5,595 nucleotides of DNA from Kiloniellales bacterium (GTDB lineage Bacteria > Pseudomonadota > Alphaproteobacteria > Kiloniellales > JAKSBE01), in assembly GCA_030067055.1 (NCBI GenBank), contig JASJAL010000316.1, forward strand, positions 1 through 5,595, read 5' to 3'. A program made the translations under genes and the position numbers. This document shows, piece by piece, positions 1-5,595 of the stretch. Within the stretch, counting starts at the first letter, position 1. Every line of letters begins with the position of its first letter. The notes under the pieces are model-generated. The model saw only the letters and a program-made list of their open reading frames with translations, searched no databases and was not told the DNA's origin.

Positions 1-12
1 CGGTCGATCGAC

Positions 13-1266
13 ATGAGCCAACGGCCATCGGACGACGCGCCCCTCCCGCCCCTCGATCTCGACGGTCTTCCCCTCTGGCTCGTGGAGCAGGGCATGCGGG
101 GCCTGCCGGTGGGCGAGCAGATCGCCGGGTTTTGCCGGAAAGTCTACGACAGCGGCTTTCCGATGAAGCGGACGCAGATGGGCATGTACACGCTTCATCC
201 CCGCTATGGCTCGCACACCTTCGTCTGGCGGCCCGGGGCCGAAGGGATACAGCATGTTCCGCGCGAGCGCGCGATCCAAAGCCGTGACATCTATCTGAAG
301 AGCCCCGTCCACCATATGCGCAGCAGGGGCCTACTGGCCCTGCGCCGGCGGCTCGATGTGGGCGACCCCGAGGAATTCGTACTGTTTCCCGAATTGCGCG
401 CGGAAGGGCTGGTCGACTACGCGGCGCACATCGTCCCTTACGATTCCACGCAGCGGGAGCTGATCGCGAAGGGACTGGGCGCGTCCGGCGCGCTCGACGG
501 GATCTTCTTCTCCTGCGCCACCGACCGGCCCGAAGGCTTCGACAACGGCCAGCTCGACCAGGTCGTCCAAGCGCTTCCCTATCTCGCGATCTCTGCGAAA
601 TCGCGCCTGACCTACGATGTCGCGAGCACGGTGCTCGAGACCTATCTCGGCAGGGACGCGGGTCACCGGGTGCTGACGGGCGCGATCGAGCGCGGCTCGG
701 CCGAGGCCATCCGGGCCGTCATCTGGTTCTCCGATCTGCGCGGCTTCACCAGGCTGACCGACAGCCTGCCGCGCGACGTCCTCGTCGCGGCGCTCGACGA
801 CTATCTCGAGGCGATGGCGGCACCGGTTCACGCCAACAACGGCCAGATCCTCAAGTTCATGGGGGACGGCCTGCTGGCCACCTTCGACCTGACGGGCCGC
901 GACGATGCCGCCGTGTGCCGGGACGCCCTCGCGGCAGCGGCGGAGCTGCATGCCGCCTTCCCGGCCTTCAACGAGGCCCGCAAAGCCGCCGGAAAGCCGA
1001 TCATGGACTTCGGCTTGGCACTGCACCTGGGCGAGGTGTTCTACGGCAACATCGGTGCCAGCGACCGGCTCGACTTCACCGTGATCGGCCCGGCGGTCAA
1101 CGAGGCGAGCCGCATTCAAGCGCTCTGCCGGGCCCTCGACCGCAACATCCTCATTTCCAGCACCTTCCAGCAGGCCGCCGGTAGCGAGCCCGGGCTCGAA
1201 TCCCTGGGCCTCCACGCGCTGCGCGGCGTCCGAGAGCCGCAGGAGCTCTTCGGGCTCGCGGGCTGA
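13..1266 (+). CDS. Class III adenylate cyclase, soluble, with N-terminal putative sensor region
   Basis: The product is predicted to make cyclic AMP from ATP in the cytoplasm. The C-terminal cyclase homology domain spans about residues 232-417. It has the two metal-binding aspartates (D241 in WFSDLRGFT, D285 in KFMGDG). It has the purine-selecting pair K281 and T356 (DFTVIG), the Lys/Thr type seen in bacterial adenylate rather than guanylate cyclases. The transition-state residues N363 and R367 (VNEASRIQ) are also present, so the enzyme looks intact. Residues 1-200 are a different, non-membrane region with a short aromatic-rich stretch (about 58-73, MYTLHPRYGSHTFVW). Similar N-termini occur on other alphaproteobacterial cyclases and probably sense a signal or control dimerisation; I cannot name the ligand. 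There is no signal peptide or membrane helix. The start is uncertain: only 12 bases precede this ATG, no Shine-Dalgarno is visible in them, and the frame stays open to the window edge, so the gene could begin further upstream. The family call is firm; ATP rather than GTP specificity is inferred from K281/T356. Confidence 0.93.
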   Translation: MSQRPSDDAPLPPLDLDGLPLWLVEQGMRGLPVGEQIAGFCRKVYDSGFPMKRTQMGMYTLHPRYGSHTFVWRPGAEGIQHVPRERAIQSRDIYLKSPVHHMRSRGLLALRRRLDVGDPEEFVLFPELRAEGLVDYAAHIVPYDSTQRELIAKGLGASGALDGIFFSCATDRPEGFDNGQLDQVVQALPYLAISAKSRLTYDVASTVLETYLGRDAGHRVLTGAIERGSAEAIRAVIWFSDLRGFTRLTDSLPRDVLVAALDDYLEAMAAPVHANNGQILKFMGDGLLATFDLTGRDDAAVCRDALAAAAELHAAFPAFNEARKAAGKPIMDFGLALHLGEVFYGNIGASDRLDFTVIGPAVNEASRIQALCRALDRNILISSTFQQAAGSEPGLESLGLHALRGVREPQELFGLAG

Positions 1267-1304
1267 AACCGGATCCGCCGTCGTGCGGCCTGCGAAGATG
1301 TTCT

Positions 1305-1364
1305 AGGGCGTTATCCGATCAGATGGAATCGCTTCGCGATCCATCTGGCCGGATGTAACGCTCT
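1305..1364. terminator. Long hairpin 1 after the cyclase gene; possible bidirectional transcript end
   Basis: The hairpin starts 38 bases past the cyclase stop. The stem pairs GCGTTA (1308-1313) with TAACGC (1356-1361), TCCG (1314-1317) with CGGA (1350-1353), and CAGATGG (1320-1326) with CCATCTG (1341-1347). It closes at ATCGC (1328-1332) with GCGAT (1336-1340) around the 3-base loop TTC. Interruptions are a bulged A at 1327, one mismatch (1318/1349), one wobble (1319/1348) and a 2-base bulge (1354-1355). There is no U-tract after it on either strand, so it is not a classical intrinsic terminator. It could still stop transcription or block exonucleases, since a long stem forms in both directions. 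The hairpin is directly visible; the function is a guess. Confidence 0.4.
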
Positions 1365-1377
1365 GACTTCAAGATAT

Positions 1378-1429
1378 TAGCGCACTACTCCCGGCCAAAC
1401 GCGATCGCGTCTGATCGGGAAGTGCGCTA
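1378..1429. terminator. Long hairpin 2 beyond the channel gene stop; possible bidirectional transcript end
   Basis: TAGCGCACT (1378-1386) pairs with AGTGCGCTA (1421-1429), and after a 2-base bulge (1387-1388) TCCCG (1389-1393) pairs with CGGGA (1416-1420). Inside lies the perfect 12-base palindrome ACGCGATCGCGT (1399-1410), so the stem can continue almost to the tip. Read on the minus strand, it begins 16 bases after the channel stop codon. As with hairpin 1 there is no run of T, so a simple Rho-independent role is not supported. Confidence 0.4.
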
Positions 1430-1445
1430 GAGCGCAATCGACGCC

Positions 1446-4052
1446 TCAGTTCTCGCCGTCCTGGTCCGGCATGTCGTCTGACCGCTTGCCGCTGCGCATC
1501 GGAAGAACCTTGCCCGTGGCCGGCGCCGCCGGCTCCTCCGCCGGCGCCTGGGCAACGGCCGGGGCGCCCTGCTGGTAGACATGGACGTCGCGTTGCGGGA
1601 AGGGGATGTTGATGCCGGCCTCGCGGAAGGCGGCATCGATCTCGAAGCGCATATCGCTGGAGACTGCCAGGTAGTTGTTCATATCGCGGATGAAGAAACG
1701 CAGCTCGAACAGCAGCGCGCTGTCGCCAAAGTCCATGAACACCACGTAGGGCTGCGGCCAGGGCTTGATGCCGGGATGCCCCCTGGCGCAGTCGAGCAGG
1801 ACTCTGCGGACCAGTTCTGTGTCCGAGCCGTAGGCGACGCCGATCTTCAACTCGACCCGGCCGGAGGTGTCCTTGTACATCCAGTTGGTGACCCGGCCGG
1901 CGATCAGCTCGGAGTTCGGGATGATCACCGAGGCGTTCGAGAAGGTCAGAATCTCGGTGCTGCGCACGCTGATGCGCTTGACCGTGCCCTGGTCCTGTCC
2001 GACCACGATCCAGTCGCCCACCTTGATCGGCCGCTCGACCAGCAGGATCAGGCCCGAGACGAAGTTGTTGACGATGCTCTGCATGCCGAAGCCGATGCCG
2101 ACAGAGAGAGCACCGGCGATGATCGCGAGCCCGGAGAGGTCGATGCCCGCGGTGTCGATGCCGATCAATGCGGCCAGCACGAAGCCGGCATAGCCGATTC
2201 CGGTGTTGATGGCGTTGCGGACGCCCACGTCCATACGGGTCTGCATCAAGACCCGCTGGTTGATGAAGCGCTGCAGGAAGCGGACCACCATGATCAGGAC
2301 GACGAAGACCGCGACGCCCATCACCACATGGGCCGGCGAGAAGTTACGACCGCCGATTTGGACCCCGGACAGCGCCCAACCGATGCGTTCGACGATGTTG
2401 TCCCAGCGTCCGCCCCAGAGCGGCACCAGGAAGATCACGACGGCCGAGAACAAGGCGATATCGATCAGGAGCAATGTCCAGACGAAGATCGGGCTGGAGG
2501 TCTCGTCCGGCGCCGGCGGCTTGTCGTCCGCCGAGGTCAAGACCGCGGCCAGGTCGCGAGCCAGCCCGTGGAACACGACGCCGAGGAGGAGGATGCCGAC
2601 GCTGGCAACCATCCGATTGGATATGTAGTTCGCCAAGACGCCGTAGCCGATGAGCCCCATGATCAAGACCGCAAAGGCAAGGGCGGAGACCAGCACGCGA
2701 AATGCTAACCACCAGTTGCTCCGGCCATCGGACTCCTCCTCATCCGCCTCAGGCCTCTCGCCGGCCCTGACCGCCACCGCACGCGCATCCTCCTCCGGGG
2801 TCAACCACAGCCGCTTGTCGAGGGTCGTTGCCAGGAACACCAGGGCTATCGCGCTGTCCGCGATGAAGGAATAGGCGTATTTCAGGAACACGGAGGGCTC
2901 GACGGCGTCGAAGGCAAATATAATGAGCTGATCGATGCCGAAGATCACCGCAAGGGTGACAGCCCGGCGATACCAGAGCCGCGCCGACAGATCGCCCAGA
3001 TTGAGCAGACGCCAGTGCGGTATGGAGGGAGACAGCAAGGCCTTGGGCAGGCCGCGCAAGAGACTGACGGCCACCACGGCGAAGAGAACGCCAAGGGCAA
3101 GACTCTGGAACGGCCCGAACAGCAGGCCGCGGCTCAGCAGCGCGCCGTAGGCGACCGACACCACCAGGATCGGGATGGCCACATTTGCGGTGGTCTCGGC
3201 GAGACCGGCCACGACGCGCGTGGGGTAGGTCGGCTCTTCGATCTCGGGGTCGCGTGCATAGCGCCGGAGCAGCCAGCGCCGCAGGTACCAGCCGAAGACG
3301 CCCGCCACAATGACGGCGAGCAAGATCCCGGCGAGATAGCCGCTGCCGACCGAGGCGACTTCGGAGGAATTGAACCACTGCCCGGGCAAGGCCAGGATCC
3401 GGCCACCCCAGATGGCGAGATCGGCGACGGCGGTCGTCCAGGTATTGATCGACAGCACCGAAGGAGTGCGCACCATCAACTCGGTCGTCAGGGCCTTGCG
3501 TTCCCGCTCGGCGATTACGTTGTCCAGCAAACCTGTCGCTTGGATCAGGACGTCGATCGCCTTGAGCTGCCCCGCGGGCGTGGCCAGCAGGTCGGTGAGA
3601 TAGCGCCGTTGCGCCGCCACGGATTCCGCTTCCGGCGGCGCGCCCTCTGCCGGCGGCGGACCCAAGGCGTCGACCAGGGCGGTGATCCTGGAGACTTCCG
3701 CCTGCAAGGGCCGCCGGACCTCGTTGAGCTGCGCTCGCACCCCGTCCACCGTCGAATCGAGCTCGCGTAGAATGGCCGGGGAGAGGGCCGGATCTTGGAG
3801 TTGGGCATCGACCCGGGTCAGGACCCGGCCCCAGCGTTCGATCCGTTCCTCCAGTTCCTCTTGGCCCGGCCGGGCCAGAGGCAAATCCTCGGCAGGCTCC
3901 GGTGCGGCCTCCGGAGGTGCCGGCGCAGCCTCGCTGGCCGCGGGGACGTCTTCGGTGGGCGCAGCCTGGCCCGCGGTGGCCTGGGCGAAGACCGGACCGG
4001 CCGCCGTCAGCAACACCGCAAGCAGCGCGGGGATCAGAACTGCGCGGGACAT
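1446..4052 (-). CDS. Large MscS-family mechanosensitive ion channel with DUF3772-like periplasmic region
   Basis: This is an inner-membrane channel expected to open under membrane tension and release solutes during hypo-osmotic shock. At 868 residues it is about three times the size of E. coli MscS (286). In order: a signal peptide (1-23, ending VFA); an Ala/Pro/Glu-rich linker (24-56); a charged helical periplasmic region (about 58-195) resembling the DUF3772 domain of large MscS proteins; about 11 hydrophobic segments (near 238-256, 290-305, 315-332, 362-380, 392-408, 450-475, 480-497, 522-545, 574-591, 615-634, 640-672). The last is the pore helix, Gly/Ala-rich with GIGFGMQ and NNFVSG, followed by ERPIKVGDW. 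The beta domain (about 675-725, with IPNSELI) and the mixed alpha/beta C-terminal domain (about 730-825) follow. By alignment around the conserved Gln (Q658), the pore-lining positions equivalent to MscS L105 and L109 are V651 and F655. A polar, Pro/Ala-rich tail (829-868) extends beyond the usual end. The start is chosen because it gives an immediate signal peptide, although no good Shine-Dalgarno precedes it. It lies 106 bases downstream of an exported-protein gene on the same strand. No subfamily symbol can be assigned safely. Confidence 0.93.
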   Translation of the reverse strand: MSRAVLIPALLAVLLTAAGPVFAQATAGQAAPTEDVPAASEAAPAPPEAAPEPAEDLPLARPGQEELEERIERWGRVLTRVDAQLQDPALSPAILRELDSTVDGVRAQLNEVRRPLQAEVSRITALVDALGPPPAEGAPPEAESVAAQRRYLTDLLATPAGQLKAIDVLIQATGLLDNVIAERERKALTTELMVRTPSVLSINTWTTAVADLAIWGGRILALPGQWFNSSEVASVGSGYLAGILLAVIVAGVFGWYLRRWLLRRYARDPEIEEPTYPTRVVAGLAETTANVAIPILVVSVAYGALLSRGLLFGPFQSLALGVLFAVVAVSLLRGLPKALLSPSIPHWRLLNLGDLSARLWYRRAVTLAVIFGIDQLIIFAFDAVEPSVFLKYAYSFIADSAIALVFLATTLDKRLWLTPEEDARAVAVRAGERPEADEEESDGRSNWWLAFRVLVSALAFAVLIMGLIGYGVLANYISNRMVASVGILLLGVVFHGLARDLAAVLTSADDKPPAPDETSSPIFVWTLLLIDIALFSAVVIFLVPLWGGRWDNIVERIGWALSGVQIGGRNFSPAHVVMGVAVFVVLIMVVRFLQRFINQRVLMQTRMDVGVRNAINTGIGYAGFVLAALIGIDTAGIDLSGLAIIAGALSVGIGFGMQSIVNNFVSGLILLVERPIKVGDWIVVGQDQGTVKRISVRSTEILTFSNASVIIPNSELIAGRVTNWMYKDTSGRVELKIGVAYGSDTELVRRVLLDCARGHPGIKPWPQPYVVFMDFGDSALLFELRFFIRDMNNYLAVSSDMRFEIDAAFREAGINIPFPQRDVHVYQQGAPAVAQAPAEEPAAPATGKVLPMRSGKRSDDMPDQDGEN

Positions 4053-4099
4053 GTCGTCAGTCGGCCCATCGATCCTGAACCCTGCTTCTTTCGGGTGAA

Positions 4100-4122
4100 C
4101 CAGGCCCGCGAGGCGAGCCCGG
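4100..4122 (-). other. GC-rich hairpin in the gap between the exported-protein gene and the channel gene
   Basis: On the minus strand, CCGGGCTCGC and GCGGGCCTGG form a 10-pair stem (8 Watson-Crick and 2 G-U pairs) around a 3-base CTC loop. It starts 36 bases after the TAG of the upstream gene and ends 47 bases before the channel ATG. No T-run follows, so it is not a clear terminator. It could be an attenuating structure, a processing or stability element within a shared mRNA, or chance in GC-rich DNA. The rest of the 4053-4158 gap holds no gene I can support. Confidence 0.35.
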
Positions 4123-4158
4123 AATCCTGTCCGGCAGCGCGCCGTCCGGCCTCACCAC

Positions 4159-5421
4159 CTATTGCTGCTGCTCCTGCTCGACCAGCAGCAGCCCGGCGCT
4201 TTCCTTCACGGCCCATCCCTGCGCCTCGAGCCCGGCGCGGGCCTGCTGCGAGACCCGGCCCTCGAACCAAAGCTCCGCGGTCTTGAGCTCCGGGTCGGCC
4301 GCCATACCGGCCTTCATTTCCTGGGCGATCCCGGCCGCCTCGGAGGTCCAGAGCAGATAGTCGATGGGGAAGACCCCGACCAGGCGGCCTTCGCTGGTCT
4401 TCTGGATCACCTGCTCGCCGAACTGGACGAGGTGGGTCGCCGCGACCTTGTTGTGGAACTTCGACATCATCTGCGCCCGCTGCTGCAAATAGCGGGCCAC
4501 GGGCTTGTCGGGCGCGGTGCCGCCTTCGGCCACGAGCAGTTCCCGGCCTTCCGCCTCGGGCATGGCCTTGAGCGCTTCGACAAACAGCAGCTTCTCGAGG
4601 GGCGAATAGTTGTAGTTGCGCAGGAAGGCGGTGACGACCGCCTCGTCGATGCCCATCTCGAGAAGGTCCTTTTCATGCATCTCGGTGAGCTGCGCGGGCG
4701 GGTTGTCGACCAGGACCTTGTTCATGTCGTCGGTCAGGCTCAGCGCCAGCACCGGATACTCAAGCACGGTGTCCTGGGTCGCCACGCCGACGCCGATGCT
4801 GCCGGTCATGCCGCCCGCGAAGGCCGCGCGGGCTACCGACACCAGGGCCTCCTGCAGGGGTTCCCAGTCGGTGTAGGGATCCACCCCGAGCTCGACCGCG
4901 TAGGCCCGCTTGGTCCCCGCCCATCCGGCCGCGGCGGAGAGCGCGCCCTCCTGGTTGGGATCGTCGGATGTGATCGAATTGGCGATGTTGCCGAACCAGC
5001 GCCCGACGCCCTTGACCGCGCCGCTGGTCGTTTCGATCGGCGATGTGACCACATTGTAGGCGCCTTCAATCGGCGACAGGACGCCGTTCTTCAGTCCTTC
5101 GCCGAATTGTCCGGCCCGGCTCATCTCATCCAGCGTCTTGAGCGCCTTGATCTCCTGCAGGCGGACCCGCAGCCGGAAGTCTCCGTAAGCTTCGATCTCG
5201 CCCCAGTCGGTGGTCAAGGCATAAGTGTTGATGTAGCCGTCGTTCTCGGCAGTTGGCCCCATCGTAAAGCCCTCGCCGGACGTCATCTTTTGCGGCACGA
5301 AGTCCGTGGCCTTGAAACTCTGCGGAATGGACTCGAAGCTCTCGGCGCCCGCCGCCGCCGGCGCCAGGACCAGCCCGAGCACGGCCAAAACCGTGAGAAT
5401 CCTATCGTTGCGACCCGACAT
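4159..5421 (-). CDS. Exported conserved-type protein of unknown function
   Basis: I do not recognise the family. The 420-residue product has a signal peptide: charged MSGRNDR, hydrophobic core at 8-23 and a likely cleavage site near AAAGA-ES (about 26-27). There is no lipobox Cys and no later strong membrane helix, so the mature protein should be periplasmic, surface or secreted. Visible regions are an acidic/aromatic N-terminus with YINTYALTTDWGEIEAYG (64-80); a segment with 11-residue periodicity (115-147, SPIE at 116 and again at 127, then Gly-rich KGVGRWFGNIA); a mixed middle (about 165-230); a helical, charged region (245-345); and a C-terminal part ending in a Glu/Gln-rich tail (EQEQQQ). 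The frame is open to an ATG at 5523, but that longer form adds 34 Gly/Pro/Arg-rich residues ahead of the signal peptide and lacks its own good ribosome site. The ATG at 5421 has GGAGGA just upstream and an immediate signal peptide, so I chose it. It may be the first gene of a two-gene operon with the mechanosensitive channel. Confidence 0.85.
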   Translation of the reverse strand: MSGRNDRILTVLAVLGLVLAPAAAGAESFESIPQSFKATDFVPQKMTSGEGFTMGPTAENDGYINTYALTTDWGEIEAYGDFRLRVRLQEIKALKTLDEMSRAGQFGEGLKNGVLSPIEGAYNVVTSPIETTSGAVKGVGRWFGNIANSITSDDPNQEGALSAAAGWAGTKRAYAVELGVDPYTDWEPLQEALVSVARAAFAGGMTGSIGVGVATQDTVLEYPVLALSLTDDMNKVLVDNPPAQLTEMHEKDLLEMGIDEAVVTAFLRNYNYSPLEKLLFVEALKAMPEAEGRELLVAEGGTAPDKPVARYLQQRAQMMSKFHNKVAATHLVQFGEQVIQKTSEGRLVGVFPIDYLLWTSEAAGIAQEMKAGMAADPELKTAELWFEGRVSQQARAGLEAQGWAVKESAGLLLVEQEQQQ

Positions 5422-5424
5422 CTT

Positions 5425-5430
5425 TCCTCC
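5425..5430 (-). promoter_or_regulatory. Strong Shine-Dalgarno that fixes the start of the exported protein
   Basis: The minus strand reads GGGGAGGAAAGATG. GGAGGA ends three bases before the ATG at 5421, a near-perfect match to the anti-Shine-Dalgarno with slightly short spacing. It supports 5421 over the upstream in-frame ATG at 5523. Confidence 0.8.
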
Positions 5431-5492
5431 CCAAGAATATCCCGATCCGCCCCTCCCAGGGCCGATCGAAGGTCTACCTCCAACTGGCCCGG

Positions 5493-5498
5493 ATATTA
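5493..5498 (-). promoter_or_regulatory. Candidate -10 box (TAATAT) upstream of the exported protein
   Basis: TAATAT on the minus strand is an AT-rich island in GC-rich DNA, about 71 bases before the chosen start codon, and fits a sigma-70 type -10 hexamer (consensus TATAAT) at four of six positions. No TTGACA-like -35 is seen 16-19 bases upstream, where the sequence is GC-rich. A promoter here is plausible but weakly supported; it would leave a 5' leader of roughly 60-65 bases. Confidence 0.22.
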
Positions 5499-5595
5499 GC
5501 ACGCCCGGCCCGCGGCAGGCCATGGCCGAGCGCTCGATCCAGGCGGCGCGCCGTGGCTGGCCGCTGGGCGCGGTTCGGGGTACCGTCCGCGCCTG

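Larger units (their letters stand above)
1302..1434. repeat. Two-hairpin palindromic element (REP/BIME- or MITE-like)
   Basis: This element fills most of the 179-base gap between two convergent genes. Its outer ends are imperfect inverted repeats: 1302-1323 matches the reverse complement of 1410-1431 at 17 of 22 positions, sharing TCTAG at the tip and CCGATCAGA at the inner end. Each half is also a hairpin by itself (1305-1364 and 1378-1429), and the second half resembles the reverse complement of the first along its whole length, including the TGGCCGG motif on the inner arms. Two inverted copies of one palindromic unit is the architecture of bacterial interspersed mosaic elements; small non-autonomous transposon remnants can look similar. 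It has no coding capacity. Membership of a genome-wide repeat family is inferred, because only this one copy is in the window. Confidence 0.7.

Noticed and set aside
3..12. Perfect 10-base palindrome GTCGATCGAC directly before the cyclase ATG, considered as an operator
   Set aside because: Too short and made of the common GATC/TCGA words; a single occurrence at a window edge cannot support an operator.
331..1215. Minus-strand open frame (294 codons) opposite the cyclase
   Set aside because: Shadow of the cyclase gene; no recognisable domain and it overlaps the catalytic motifs of the real frame.
1581..2708. Plus-strand open frame (375 codons) inside the channel gene
   Set aside because: Asp/His/Gln-rich low-complexity translation typical of the complement of a membrane-protein gene; the minus strand encodes a clear MscS domain here.
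4164..4192. CTG/CAG-rich inverted repeat near the 3' end of the exported-protein gene
   Set aside because: It lies in codons for the Gln/Glu-rich tail and neighbouring Leu residues, so codon content explains the pairing; no T-run follows.
13..5421. The whole window as a single cAMP-linked mechanosensing system
   Set aside because: The cyclase is convergent to the channel and separated by a repeat element; nothing such as a cyclic-nucleotide-binding domain in the channel links them.
4162..5499. Long plus-strand open frame (445 codons) opposite the exported-protein gene
   Set aside because: Composition is rich in His, Asp, Arg, Gln and Gly as expected for an antisense shadow in GC-rich DNA. 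The minus-strand gene has a signal peptide and a strong ribosome site, while this frame has neither.
5422..5523. N-terminal extension of the exported protein to the ATG at 5523
   Set aside because: It would put 34 Gly/Pro/Arg-rich residues ahead of a good signal peptide, and the GGAGGA ribosome site points to the ATG at 5421.
5518..5527. Palindrome GGCCATGGCC upstream of the exported-protein gene
   Set aside because: Short and expected by chance in GC-rich DNA; too far from the candidate -10 to be argued as an operator without comparative data.

Overview
The window is GC-rich and has the codon bias and gene families of an alphaproteobacterium. The soluble class III cyclase with a long N-terminal regulatory region and the large MscS-type channel with a DUF3772-like periplasmic region are both common there, for example in Rhodospirillales and Hyphomicrobiales relatives. 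That placement is an inference from protein style, not from a marker gene. No tRNA, rRNA, CRISPR array, transposase or phage gene is visible.

Layout: (1) 13-1266, plus strand, a class III adenylate cyclase with all expected catalytic residues. (2) 1267-1445, a convergent intergenic gap that is mostly filled by a palindromic element (about 1302-1434). This element is built of two related hairpins in opposite orientation, like a REP/BIME or small MITE-type repeat. (3) 1446-4052, minus strand, a large multi-pass mechanosensitive channel of the MscS superfamily with a signal peptide, periplasmic helical region, about 11 membrane segments and a canonical MscS pore helix. (4) 4053-4158, a short gap with a GC-rich hairpin on the minus strand. 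(5) 4159-5421, minus strand, an exported protein of unknown function with a strong ribosome binding site and an 11-residue-periodic segment. (6) 5422-5595, the leader of that gene, with a weak -10-like box and no other gene I can support.

The exported protein and the channel lie on the same strand with a 106-base gap and may be co-transcribed, exported protein first. If so, an osmotic or envelope-stress setting is plausible, but nothing in the sequence proves it. The cyclase is convergent to this pair and is probably an independent transcription unit. I see no clear new defence or mobile system. The items most worth a second look are the two-hairpin element, the unknown exported protein beside the channel, and the uncharacterised N-terminal half of the cyclase.
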